From assembly GCA_964346445.1 (NCBI GenBank), contig CAYFUI010000001.1, forward strand, positions 1 to 52,760: a stretch of 52,760 bases of DNA, read 5' to 3'. Origin of the DNA: JAGOZV01 sp964346445. GTDB lineage: Bacteria > Patescibacteriota > Saccharimonadia > Saccharimonadales > Saccharimonadaceae. This document shows, one piece after another, positions 25,435 through 33,502 of this stretch; positions within the stretch are counted from its first letter, which is position 1, and the number at the start of each line of letters is the position of its first letter. The notes beneath the pieces are model-generated. The model saw only the letters and a list, made by a program, of their open reading frames with translations, did not search any database and was not told the DNA's origin. Position numbers and translations under genes: made by a program.

Positions 25435-27870
25435 ATGGCAAAAAATATAACAAAAACTAGTAATAAAAAAATTGAAATCATTGACGCCGCTGGCAAACGT
25501 CAACCATATGATGCTAAGCGTTTAAAGTTAAAATTACTAAATGCTACGCAAGGAATGCCTAACCAAATTAATATGGTGGCAACTATCTTAAAACAGACAG
25601 AACTAACATTATTTAATGGAATGTCTGCAAAAGAGCTAAGTGAATCTTTAATTAATGCAACGCTACAAAATATTAAAGATGATCCTGATTATGATGATGT
25701 AGCGGCTTACTTACTCCTGGAAGCTTCTTATAAAACTAATTTAGGAAATTATAGTAACGAAAAAGAGTTAAAAGCTTTACACGCAAAGAAGTTTCCCGAA
25801 TTTATAAAATGGGGTGTAGAACAAGGTTTGTTAACGGCTGAGTTAACTGATGGTCGTTTTGACATGAAAGTTTTGTCTAACGCTATAGAACCAGCAAGAG
25901 ATAGGTTGAGTAAATATCTAGGGGTAGTTACTAATATGAACCGTTACGCCTTACGTAAGGGTAGCGAAGAAAGTGCAGAGGTACCGCAGTTTACTCACAT
26001 GCGTATAGCTATGGGTATGGCTATTTATGAAGAAGACCCTACAAAGAGTGCGCTTGATTTTTATGAACACATGAGTAAATTGCATTATGTACCGGGCGGT
26101 TCAACCAGAGTGAATGCTGGGGGCGCCCATCCACAGTTGTCTAACTGTTTCTTAATTAATGTAGATGATGACATGGAGTCTATTGCACAGAGTGTTCGGG
26201 ATACGATGTTTATTGCTAAGGGGACTGGTGGAATTGGTATAGGGTTTACCAAGCTACGTGCAGCGGGGAGTCCCGTTAAGACAACAAACACCGAAAGTAC
26301 TGGACCGATACCGTTCATGAAGATGATAGATACTGCCTTGTTTGCTGTTAGTCGAAAAGGTAAAAAAGCTGGAGCAGCCGCTCTTTATATGGAAAATTGG
26401 CACCTTAACTTTCCGCAGTTTTTAGATTTACGCAGTAATTCAGGAGATCCATATTATAGAACTCGTTTTGCTGATACAGCTGTTTTTATAAGTGATGAAT
26501 TTATGAAGCGGGCACAAAATGATGACGATTGGTATTTATTTGATCCGGCTGATGTAATGGATTTAACAGAACTATATGGTTCCGAATTTTCGAAACGTTA
26601 TAATTACTATATTAAGCAAGCGCAAACCGGAAAAATAAAACGGTTTGAGAAGGTATCAGCTAAAGAGCAGTTTCGGCAAATTTTAATACAGCTACAAGCC
26701 ACCGGTCATCCTTGGCTAACTTGGAAGGATACCATTAACGTGCGGGCCCTAAACAATAATACTGGCACTATTCACTTATCTAACCTATGTACCGAGATTA
26801 CCCTTCCACAAGACAATGACAACATTGCCGTTTGTAATTTAATTAGTATAAATTTAAGCGCCTTTTTAAACAACGAAACAAAAGAGTGGGATTTAGATGA
26901 ATTGGAGAAGAGTGTCCGCAGCGCCTTACGGCAACTAGACAATCTAGTAGATATCACCAGGTTGCCGGTGCCAGAAGCTATGCACGCCAATAGTCAAACC
27001 CGCGCACTGGGGTTAGGCCTAATGGGTTTTTCCGATGTCATAGAAAAGTTAGGTTATAGCTATGAAAGTGAAGAGGCTTATAATTTAATTGATGAATTGA
27101 CAGAATTTATTAGTTACTATGCCATTGACGAAAGTGCTAATTTGGCACAAATTCATGGTAGCTACCCGGCTTATAAAGGTAGTGGCTGGGACCAAGGCAT
27201 TCTCCCCATTGATACCATTGATGCATTAGAAAAAGATCGTCAAGAAGCGGTGAAAATAAGCCGCAACAAAAAGTTAGACTGGGAAAAACTTCGCCAGAAG
27301 GTTAAGAAGGGTATGCGCAATGCTACTGTTATGGCTATTGCCCCAACTGCCAATATCGGACATATTGCCGGTACGACTCCAGGTATAGACCCGCAATTTT
27401 CGCAGCTTTTTAGCCGCTCAACTTTGAATGGGAAGTTCTTAGAGATAAACCGTAATTTAGTAAACCAATTAAAAGAACTGGGCTTATGGGAGAAGGTGAA
27501 AGATGACTTACTCGCCAGTCAGGGCGATGTGCAAAACATTGAGCAAATTCCTCAGCACATCAAAGATATTTATAAAACCAGTTTTCAACTATCACCATAT
27601 GCCTTTTTAGAGGTGGCAGGACGGGCACAAAAGTGGGTTGACCAAGCAATAAGCCGTAATATTTACTTAGAGACAAGAGACATAGATGAGTACGAGAAGA
27701 TTTATAGTGAAGCCTGGAAAAGAGGCCTTAAAACTACCTATTATTTGCATGTCAAACCACGCCATCAAGCTGAGCAAACTACAGTGTCGATAGATAAAAC
27801 ACGTCAAGAAAAGGTAAGGACTGGTGGAGCTATGAGCGGCTTTAGCTTTGCCCGTAAAAAGAGTAATTAA
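25435..27870 (+). CDS. nrdA: Class I ribonucleotide reductase large subunit, no redox tail
   Basis: The 811-residue catalytic subunit reducing ribonucleotides to deoxyribonucleotides. An ATP-cone (about 13-103) provides dATP feedback. The barrel carries the three active-site cysteines: Cys238 (LSNCFLI), Cys452 (NLCTEI, with Asn450 and Glu454) and Cys467 (AVCNLI), equivalent to E. coli Cys225, 439 and 462. The radical-transfer Tyr pair is in KTTYYLHV near the C-terminus. I find no other cysteine in the protein: the C-terminal tail (RKKSN end) lacks the Cys pair that normally re-reduces the active site using thioredoxin. A separate peptide ending CIGCQ is encoded at 29321. nrdB follows after 23 bp. 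Confidence 0.95.
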   Translation: MAKNITKTSNKKIEIIDAAGKRQPYDAKRLKLKLLNATQGMPNQINMVATILKQTELTLFNGMSAKELSESLINATLQNIKDDPDYDDVAAYLLLEASYKTNLGNYSNEKELKALHAKKFPEFIKWGVEQGLLTAELTDGRFDMKVLSNAIEPARDRLSKYLGVVTNMNRYALRKGSEESAEVPQFTHMRIAMGMAIYEEDPTKSALDFYEHMSKLHYVPGGSTRVNAGGAHPQLSNCFLINVDDDMESIAQSVRDTMFIAKGTGGIGIGFTKLRAAGSPVKTTNTESTGPIPFMKMIDTALFAVSRKGKKAGAAALYMENWHLNFPQFLDLRSNSGDPYYRTRFADTAVFISDEFMKRAQNDDDWYLFDPADVMDLTELYGSEFSKRYNYYIKQAQTGKIKRFEKVSAKEQFRQILIQLQATGHPWLTWKDTINVRALNNNTGTIHLSNLCTEITLPQDNDNIAVCNLISINLSAFLNNETKEWDLDELEKSVRSALRQLDNLVDITRLPVPEAMHANSQTRALGLGLMGFSDVIEKLGYSYESEEAYNLIDELTEFISYYAIDESANLAQIHGSYPAYKGSGWDQGILPIDTIDALEKDRQEAVKISRNKKLDWEKLRQKVKKGMRNATVMAIAPTANIGHIAGTTPGIDPQFSQLFSRSTLNGKFLEINRNLVNQLKELGLWEKVKDDLLASQGDVQNIEQIPQHIKDIYKTSFQLSPYAFLEVAGRAQKWVDQAISRNIYLETRDIDEYEKIYSEAWKRGLKTTYYLHVKPRHQAEQTTVSIDKTRQEKVRTGGAMSGFSFARKKSN

Positions 27871-27893
27871 ATATAAAATTAGGAGGATAAGTA

Positions 27894-28925
27894 ATGACAA
27901 AAGTAGCTAAAAAGAATACAAAAAAGACAAGCGACGCTAAGGCACCAAAAGGTATTTTAGGGTCTGGGCTTAGGGATGGCTTAAGCTTGCACCCAATACG
28001 CTACCCATGGGCCTACGACCTTTATAACCAGGCGGTGGCGAATACTTGGTTTCCCAACGAGGTGCAGCTGTCTCAAGACCTGGTAGATTTTGAGAAGCTG
28101 AGCGAGGATGAGAAGCATGCATTAAAAACAGTTATTAGCTACCTTAATCCTAATGAACTACTAATTAATAAGTCATTAGCATTTGGGATATACCCCTACG
28201 TTAATGCGGCTGAAGCCCAGCTGTACTTGAGCAAACAAATGTGGGAAGAGGCAAACCACTTTATGACATTTGAATACATTATAGAAACCTTTCCCTTTGA
28301 CAGGGAAGAGATCTACGCCGCTGGTTTCGGCAAGAAGTCATTAGCGGATAAAGCTAACTTCCAAAATAAATATCTAGAAATTATGCTAGACCCTAACCTA
28401 GACATTACAACTATTGAAGGCAAAAAAGACTTCGTGCGGGCACTGGTGGCCTATAATATAGTACTAGAAGGAATTTGGTTCTATAGTGGTTTTATGGTGG
28501 GGATGAATTTTAGGCGACGGAAACTTCTGCGTAATGTCGGAACCTTATTGGACTGGATAACCAAAGATGAGAACCTTCATTTAACATTTGGAATTAACCT
28601 CCTTTTAACTATTATGGATGAAAACCCGGAGCTTCAAACACAAGAGTTTGCCGATGAAATAAGAGAGCTCATTTTACAAGCTGTCGAAATAGAAAAGGCG
28701 TACAACGAAGACATGCTGCCTAATGGCATCTTAGGGGTTAATGCCGACTATGTTAACCAGTATGTTATGCACATGACAGACCGCCGATTAATGGAGTTAG
28801 GGTTCGAACCAGAATATAATGTTGAAAACCCAGCACAGTGGATGACGACAGCTAATGACACACTAGAGCTAGTTAATTTCTTTGAGAGTACTAATACTAG
28901 CTACGAAGTAAATACCACTAAATAA
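27894..28925 (+). CDS. nrdB: Ribonucleotide reductase small subunit, class Ic-like
   Basis: The 343-residue ferritin-like R2 subunit that generates the radical for NrdA. The metal ligands are Glu88 (NPNELL), Glu119 and His122 (WEEANH), Glu192 (VLEGIWFY), Glu226 and His229 (DENLHL). Four residues after His122, where E. coli-type R2 has the radical Tyr, stands Phe126. Glu as first ligand together with Phe is the class Ic signature of Chlamydia trachomatis R2, whose numbering (as I recall it: Glu89, Glu120, His123, Phe127, Glu193, Glu227, His230) is offset by one throughout. Class Ic uses a Mn/Fe centre in place of a tyrosyl radical. The N-terminus is Lys-rich. AGGAGGA precedes the ATG. Confidence 0.95.
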   Translation: MTKVAKKNTKKTSDAKAPKGILGSGLRDGLSLHPIRYPWAYDLYNQAVANTWFPNEVQLSQDLVDFEKLSEDEKHALKTVISYLNPNELLINKSLAFGIYPYVNAAEAQLYLSKQMWEEANHFMTFEYIIETFPFDREEIYAAGFGKKSLADKANFQNKYLEIMLDPNLDITTIEGKKDFVRALVAYNIVLEGIWFYSGFMVGMNFRRRKLLRNVGTLLDWITKDENLHLTFGINLLLTIMDENPELQTQEFADEIRELILQAVEIEKAYNEDMLPNGILGVNADYVNQYVMHMTDRRLMELGFEPEYNVENPAQWMTTANDTLELVNFFESTNTSYEVNTTK

Positions 28926-28952
28926 GTAATGAGAAAAGGAGGGAGTGTTTAG

Positions 28953-29249
28953 ATGGATTATGTTTATTGGTTCTCTAGCGATGCAGCAGTTCATTCTCAA
29001 AATTTAGCACATAATCCTCGCATTAATTTGTCCTTAGCTTCACCAGACACCAGTAACGGTTTAAAGAGCGTGTCAATTAGCGCTAAAGCGTTAATTGCAC
29101 CAGAAGAGGATGAAAAAGCACGTAAACTTGCCAAGCAGCGCTTAGGTAAATTGCCCGCTACTTTTTAACCTATGGAAGTTTATAAATTAAAAATAGGGCA
29201 GAAGGATCATGAGAAATCCACAAGTAGCTGTTGGTATTATTACAACTAA
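28953..29249 (+). pseudogene. Remnant of a PPOX-like flavin-binding protein, in-frame stop
   Basis: The first 71 residues (VYWFSSDAAVHSQNLAHNPRI onward) resemble the middle of pyridoxamine-5'-phosphate-oxidase-like FMN proteins. An in-frame TAA at 29166-29168 follows LPATF; the same frame then continues PMEVYKLKIGQKDHEKS to WYYYN and TAA 29249, which looks like that family's C-terminus. The N-terminal strand region (about 30 residues) is also missing, since the start lies only 27 bp after nrdB. A strong AAAAGGAGGG site remains. Either it is a decaying gene in the nrd operon or a short functional fragment (28953-29168). Confidence 0.6.
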
Positions 29250-29255
29250 GAAACA

Positions 29256-29284
29256 GTGAAAAAACGCTACATATAGCGTATAAT
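29256..29284 (+). promoter_or_regulatory. NrdR-like palindrome and promoter of the Cys-tail peptide
   Basis: ACGCTACATATAGCGT (29264-29279) is a palindrome with perfect six-base arms and shares its first 13 bases with the second NrdR-like box of nrdA. TATAAT (29279-29284) abuts it; GTGAAA (29256-29261) is a possible -35 at 17 bp, so the operator fills the spacer. A half-site ACACTA lies 33 bp downstream. Confidence 0.65.
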
Positions 29285-29320
29285 AAAGCATAAGCAACAC
29301 TAAAGACTAGGGGGATTAAA

Positions 29321-29476
29321 ATGTCTGTACAAACTATTATTAATGATAATATGAGCCTTGAAGAGAAACTTGCGGCAATTGATAACGCCATGGAGCAAGC
29401 AGTAGCTAATGCTGGTACGGTCAGTGGGGGCGCGGTAGACCCAGCTGAATTAAATATGTGTATTGGCTGCCAATAA
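29321..29476 (+). CDS. 51-residue peptide ending CIGCQ, putative detached RNR redox tail
   Basis: A short gene with a good GGGGGA ribosome-binding site and its own NrdR-type promoter. The N-terminal 30 residues (SLEEKLAAIDNAMEQAVANA) look like an amphipathic helix; then comes a flexible Gly/Ser segment (GTVSGGAVD) and the end NMCIGCQ. Many class I and II reductase large subunits end in a CxxC(Q) tail that shuttles electrons from thioredoxin to the active site, and the NrdA here lacks one. I infer that this peptide supplies the redox tail in trans. The alternative is a small redox or RiPP-like precursor (an SGG sequence precedes a Cys-containing end), but no maturation genes lie nearby. Confidence 0.75.
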   Translation: MSVQTIINDNMSLEEKLAAIDNAMEQAVANAGTVSGGAVDPAELNMCIGCQ

Positions 29477-29513
29477 GAATCATTAGCCTATAGTATACAG
29501 GGTGGTGTCTGTT

Positions 29514-29522
29514 TGCTACACT
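29514..29522 (+). promoter_or_regulatory. Possible extended -10 of argS
   Basis: TGCTACACT ends eight nt before the argS ATG at 29531 and no Shine-Dalgarno sequence is visible, compatible with a leaderless message. The -10 is imperfect. Confidence 0.4.
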
Positions 29523-29530
29523 AGTTATAA

Positions 29531-31252
29531 ATGCAAAAAGATATTGCCCAAATTATTACTGAAAAATTTAAGGTTGTTGAAAACCCTCTTATAACGCGTC
29601 CCAATAAAAACTTTGGCGATTATTCTACTAACGTTTCTTTAATTTTGGCTAAGAAAACCGGTCGTACTCCGCTGCAAGTAGCAGAGACAATTGCAAAAGA
29701 GTTGCAATTAAACCCTAACTATCGGGATGTTTCTATTGCAGGACCTGGCTTTATAAATTGGACAGTTACGCCTAAATTTTTAGTTAAAGCATTAAACCAC
29801 GAATGGTCCGAAAATTTCGGTGGTGAAAATGTTGGTGCGGGAAAGACGGTCATAGTCGAATTTCCTAGCAACAACATGGCTAAACCCTATAGTATTGGCC
29901 ACTTACGTCCAGGTAATCAGGGCTGGGCGGCAAAAAAATTACACCAAAAAATGGGCTGGAAGGTAATTACTGACAATCACTTAGGTGATTATGGAACGCC
30001 ATTTGGCATATGGGTAGTTGGTTTTTTAAATTTTAGTAGTGAGAGTGCTTTGCAGGAAAAAGGTGTTTACGAACTGGGACGCCTTTATATTAAAACCAAG
30101 CAGGCTTTAACCAAAGAAGAAGAGCAGGGCGGTAATGTTTTAGCTAAACAAGTTCAAGCCTGGCTGCTTAAATTAGAAAATGGTGACGAAGCGGCCCAAA
30201 GATACAATGAAAGATTCCGTAAAATAAGCTTGGATCATATACACGATATTATGTCGCGCCTCCGCATCAAAACAGATTATGAATTTGGTGAAGCTTATTA
30301 TGCGCCATTGGGTAAGAAGGTGGTACAACAGTTAGTCAAGGATGGTCGGGCCCAAAAAAATGCTGACAACTCTATTATTATTGATATTAACGATTACGGT
30401 ATAAAAACACCGGTCCTTGTACAAAAGGCTAATGGGGCAGCGCTTTATGCCACCACAGATATTGCTACAATTATCCACCGTGAAGAGCAGTTTAATCCTA
30501 CTAAGGTAGTTTATGCGGTTGGAGATGAACAAAGTTTTTATTTTAAACAATTGTTTGCGGTTGCTCGTAAGCTAGGTGTAGACACAGAACTTGTTCATTT
30601 GAATTTCGGGCTAATTGATCAGATTAACGAACAAGGAATGCGTGAAAAAATGAGCAGCCGTAAAGGCGTAGTATTAATGGAAGAGCTTCTTGATAAAGCA
30701 GAAAAGAAAGCCTATGAGATAGCCGAAAAAGGTGTACAAGAGGGGAATGTACGACCATCCATCGAAGACATTAAAAAGGTAGCCTTAGGGGCTATTAAGT
30801 TTTCTGACTTCATGGCCGATCGCCGAACAAATATACTGTTTGATTGGGAAAGTATATTTTCCTTAAATGGCTTTAGTGGACCAGCAGTACAATACGCTGC
30901 AGTTCGCATTAATAATATCATCAACAAAGAAACCGGTGGTGCACAAGTTGATGACAATTTAACAAAACTTAACCTTGATGAGTACGACTTTAGTGAAGAA
31001 AAGGACGTATTGTTAAAGCTGTTAGATTACCCGGAAGTGGTAAGGTTAGCTTATGAAAAGTTAGAACCACACCGTTTAGCAGCTTATTTATATGAACTAT
31101 CTAGGACGATGAATCGCTACTATGACCAGGTGCGGATTAAAGAGTCTAAGCAGCCAATTAAAGAACAGCGGCTTAACCTCCTTAAAAAAGTTAGTTTTGT
31201 TTTAAGCGATGGATTAGATATATTAGGAATAGAAGTGCCACAACGCATGTAG
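29531..31252 (+). CDS. argS: Arginyl-tRNA synthetase
   Basis: Class I synthetase charging tRNA-Arg. The 573-residue product has the N-terminal additional (ADD1) domain (PNKNFGDYSTNVSLILAKKTGR), the HIGH-like motif in NNMAKPYSIGHLRPGNQG, DNHLGDYGTPFG, and the KMSKS-like loop MREKMSSRKGVVLMEELL, a form common in ArgS. The C-terminal DALR anticodon-binding domain carries LYELSRTMNRYYDQVRI. Size is typical. It stands 54 bp downstream of the Cys-tail peptide but appears to have its own start signal. The next gene follows after 30 bp. Confidence 0.97.
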   Translation: MQKDIAQIITEKFKVVENPLITRPNKNFGDYSTNVSLILAKKTGRTPLQVAETIAKELQLNPNYRDVSIAGPGFINWTVTPKFLVKALNHEWSENFGGENVGAGKTVIVEFPSNNMAKPYSIGHLRPGNQGWAAKKLHQKMGWKVITDNHLGDYGTPFGIWVVGFLNFSSESALQEKGVYELGRLYIKTKQALTKEEEQGGNVLAKQVQAWLLKLENGDEAAQRYNERFRKISLDHIHDIMSRLRIKTDYEFGEAYYAPLGKKVVQQLVKDGRAQKNADNSIIIDINDYGIKTPVLVQKANGAALYATTDIATIIHREEQFNPTKVVYAVGDEQSFYFKQLFAVARKLGVDTELVHLNFGLIDQINEQGMREKMSSRKGVVLMEELLDKAEKKAYEIAEKGVQEGNVRPSIEDIKKVALGAIKFSDFMADRRTNILFDWESIFSLNGFSGPAVQYAAVRINNIINKETGGAQVDDNLTKLNLDEYDFSEEKDVLLKLLDYPEVVRLAYEKLEPHRLAAYLYELSRTMNRYYDQVRIKESKQPIKEQRLNLLKKVSFVLSDGLDILGIEVPQRM

Positions 31253-31282
31253 CTACAGGTTCAATAAGTTAAAGGATAATTA

Positions 31283-31774
31283 ATGAAAGAAGTAAAAACA
31301 GTTCAAAAAATAAAAAAGGTAAATAAGAAAATAGTTACCAGGGCTAAGCATGCAGAAGAAATTGCCAAAGAGACAGCAGAAAAGGCGAAAGAGAAAGCTA
31401 AAGAGAGTACCGAAAAAGGTGAAGTTGGTGGATTTTTTGCCTTTTTAAAAGCGCAAAATGTGGCTGGTCTGGCCATTGGTTTAGCGGTTGGTACAGCCGC
31501 CACCGATACAGTACGCAAATTTGTTCAAGGGTTTGTTGATCCTATTGTACAACTCCTCATAGGTTCGCAAGAATCATTACAGCGCGCTGTCTGGCACGTT
31601 AAAATATTAGGGCGCTCTGCCGATATTGAATGGGGAGCCTTCCTGTCATCATTAATAACACTCTTTACGACTGCAATTGTTATTTATGCAGCACTAAGGA
31701 TGAGCGGACTATACAAGGCGCCAGTTGATGAAGAAAGTAAAACCACAGATAAGAAAAAAGAGGATAAAAAATAA
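31283..31774 (+). CDS. MscL-like mechanosensitive channel protein
   Basis: A 163-residue membrane protein. A Lys/Glu-rich N-terminal segment of about 50 residues (EEIAKETAEKAKEKAKEST) likely forms a charged helix. Then comes FFAFLKAQNVAGLAIGLAVGTAATDTVRKFVQGFVDPIVQLLIG, which parallels the first helix and following segment of MscL, and after a short periplasmic loop IEWGAFLSSLITLFTTAIVIYAAL, like MscL helix two. The tail is charged. MscL opens under membrane tension to release solutes. Both charged ends are longer than in classic MscL (about 136 residues), so this is a diverged member. AAAGGA precedes the ATG, and orn begins two bases after the TAA. Confidence 0.65.
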   Translation: MKEVKTVQKIKKVNKKIVTRAKHAEEIAKETAEKAKEKAKESTEKGEVGGFFAFLKAQNVAGLAIGLAVGTAATDTVRKFVQGFVDPIVQLLIGSQESLQRAVWHVKILGRSADIEWGAFLSSLITLFTTAIVIYAALRMSGLYKAPVDEESKTTDKKKEDKK

Positions 31775-31775
31775 A

Positions 31776-32333
31776 ATGTCTAAAAAAGCCTCACTACTGT
31801 GGATGGACTTGGAGATGACTGGATTAGATCCTAGTGCCGACGAGATTTTAGAGGTGGCGGCGGTTGCTACGGGCTTTGACCTTAAGCCAATGGCTACCTA
31901 TGAGGGTGTGGTTAAGGTAGATCCTAAGACGCTAGACGAACGGATTAATAAAAATGCTGTTTTTTGGGATGCTAATAAAAAAGCCAGAGATGCCTTAATA
32001 AAACAAAATAGTACCGGCAAACCTTTATTTAGTGTACAAGAGGATTTAACTGAATTCATAACCGAGCATTTTAATTTAGAAAAACCTATCTATTTAGCAG
32101 GGAATTCAGTCCATATGGACCAAAAATTTATTGAAAAGAATTGGCCTAATGTAGCTAAGCTACTGCATTACCGCATATTAGATGTTAGCGCTTGGAAAAT
32201 AATCTTTGAAAATGTTTCTAAAAAACGTTTTATTAAGCCGGAAAGTCACCGTGCTCTAAAAGATATTGAAGGAAGCATTGAAGAGCTAAGGTTTTACATG
32301 AATAGCTGCGGGGCACTAGTAAATGAAAAATAG
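31776..32333 (+). CDS. orn: Oligoribonuclease
   Basis: A 185-residue DEDDh 3'-5' exonuclease that degrades 2-5 nt RNA fragments and pGpG. Exo I is LLWMDLEMTGLDPSADEILEVA with Asp11 and Glu13. Exo II is in LAGNSVHMDQKFIEKNWP. Exo III is SHRALKDIEGSIEELRFY with catalytic His and Asp. Size is normal. ATG 31776 lies one base after the preceding stop with an AGAGGA site; an in-frame upstream start at 31725 would overlap the channel gene and add a non-homologous basic stretch. The end overlaps the next gene by 11 bp. Confidence 0.95.
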   Translation: MSKKASLLWMDLEMTGLDPSADEILEVAAVATGFDLKPMATYEGVVKVDPKTLDERINKNAVFWDANKKARDALIKQNSTGKPLFSVQEDLTEFITEHFNLEKPIYLAGNSVHMDQKFIEKNWPNVAKLLHYRILDVSAWKIIFENVSKKRFIKPESHRALKDIEGSIEELRFYMNSCGALVNEK

Positions 32334-32691
32334 TACCCTTGAAGAGTTTCTATTAGCAAAAGCCGATACGAAAAAAGACACAACACTAGTTCCTGGTTAT
32401 ACAGCTTATCGGCTTAAGCTTGAGCCAGCAGTCATGAATAGTGTAAATGGTGCAGCGCCAATGAGGGATGTTTTTGCGTTAATCAAAGAAAATTCAAAGC
32501 CCTTGCAACTTAGTCTACGCTGCGAACCTGCTCTAAGTAGACACCTTCAAGAAGAGTATGAGACAGTAATGCCCGCAGACAACATGAATAAACGTTATTG
32601 GATAAAAGTATTAATAACGGGGCAATTGCCTGAAGAGGAAATTAAGGATTTAATTAATCTTAGCTACAGTTTAACACAGAGCAATATTTAG
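32323..32691 (+). CDS. MmcQ/YjbR-like small protein
   Basis: A 122-residue protein. The C-terminal 75 residues match the MmcQ/YjbR (DUF419) pattern, with PMRDVFALIKENSKPLQLSL, RCEPALSRHLQEEYETVMPADNMNKRYWIKV and LPEEEIKDLINLSYSL. These proteins have a CyaY-like fold; their role is not established, though DNA binding has been suggested for some. It starts inside the end of orn and so is translationally coupled. Its TAG overlaps the stop of the convergent anchored-protein gene by four bases. Confidence 0.75.
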   Translation: MKNSTLEEFLLAKADTKKDTTLVPGYTAYRLKLEPAVMNSVNGAAPMRDVFALIKENSKPLQLSLRCEPALSRHLQEEYETVMPADNMNKRYWIKVLITGQLPEEEIKDLINLSYSLTQSNI

Positions 32692-33386
32692 TAAGCTGGT
32701 TTAGCTTTTTTGTTATAGTCTTCTAGTTGCTCAAGAACTGGAGTTAAGTTATCTATCCCTTTGAGCAGGGCGGCTTTCATGTTAACTCCAACATTAGTTT
32801 TGGAAACCCGTTCCATTAAGTTTATTAAGCTGGTTAGCTCGTAAATCATTTCAATGGTATAAGTTTGGTCAAAGTTACCATTTAAACGCGCGTCTTCTAG
32901 TAGCTCCTCAAGCTTAACTGTATTTTCTAAAGCTATTATTTCCTTATTACTTTTTAGCCTTTCCATTTTTATGCCCTGAGCGGCAAAGCCCGGTGTAGTA
33001 TCACGGATTGTGTCTTTAAGAACTAAGGATAGGGTAGTGTTTAAGGCGCGCAACTTATTATCTTTAATCACTCTTTTTTTAATGGTTGTTTCTACAACAT
33101 TGTTTAGCCCATACATCTTTCCAGCTAATTGCTTAACCGGTGTTAAGCTTGTTCCACTAAATTTGGTTACGGCAAATAATAAACCTAGCACCACAAATAA
33201 GCTGGCGCCCCCAATGATTAATATTTTTTTTAATGAAGGGCCTGTTTTTACTACTACAGGCGTTGCAATCTCGTCTAAGTAGGCGGTAGAAAGAGGTGGT
33301 TGTCCTGGTTGACCGGTTGGACTAGGCTGTGACGACGGTTGAATATTAGTAGCGCCTTGATTGTGTTGTTGTTGATTAGGGTCCAT
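32688..33386 (-). CDS. Membrane-anchored hypothetical protein
   Basis: About 232 residues. The cytoplasmic N-terminus is Gln/Pro-rich (MDPNQQQHNQGATNIQPSSQ), followed by one transmembrane helix (ILIIGGASLFVVLGLLFAV, about 55-73) and a mostly helical extracytoplasmic domain of roughly 155 residues without Cys. I do not recognise a family. An in-frame ATG at 33404 would add six residues (MLKLVY); the start at 33386 is preferred because the Pro/Gln-rich MDPNQQQ beginning is usual for such proteins. It is divergent from dnaG. Confidence 0.65.
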   Translation of the reverse strand: MDPNQQQHNQGATNIQPSSQPSPTGQPGQPPLSTAYLDEIATPVVVKTGPSLKKILIIGGASLFVVLGLLFAVTKFSGTSLTPVKQLAGKMYGLNNVVETTIKKRVIKDNKLRALNTTLSLVLKDTIRDTTPGFAAQGIKMERLKSNKEIIALENTVKLEELLEDARLNGNFDQTYTIEMIYELTSLINLMERVSKTNVGVNMKAALLKGIDNLTPVLEQLEDYNKKAKPAY

Positions 33387-33486
33387 ATATACTAATTTAA
33401 GCATAAAAGATATGTTTATTAAAGGACTATTTACCGCGCCAAACGCTAAAGCCTTGGGCGCTAAAATAACAATGCCATGATTAAAC

Positions 33487-33495
33487 TGTTATAAT
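33487..33495 (+). promoter_or_regulatory. Extended -10 of dnaG (leaderless)
   Basis: TGTTATAAT with the dnaG ATG seven nt after the last base. No Shine-Dalgarno sequence is present, so the dnaG-rpoD message is predicted to start at the AUG. Confidence 0.65.
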
Positions 33496-33502
33496 GTGAA
33501 CT

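Noticed and set aside
29321..29476. Bacteriocin or RiPP precursor (SGG before a Cys-containing end)
   Set aside because: No maturation, transport or immunity genes nearby; the NrdR-like operator and the missing NrdA tail fit a reductase role better, though this is not excluded.
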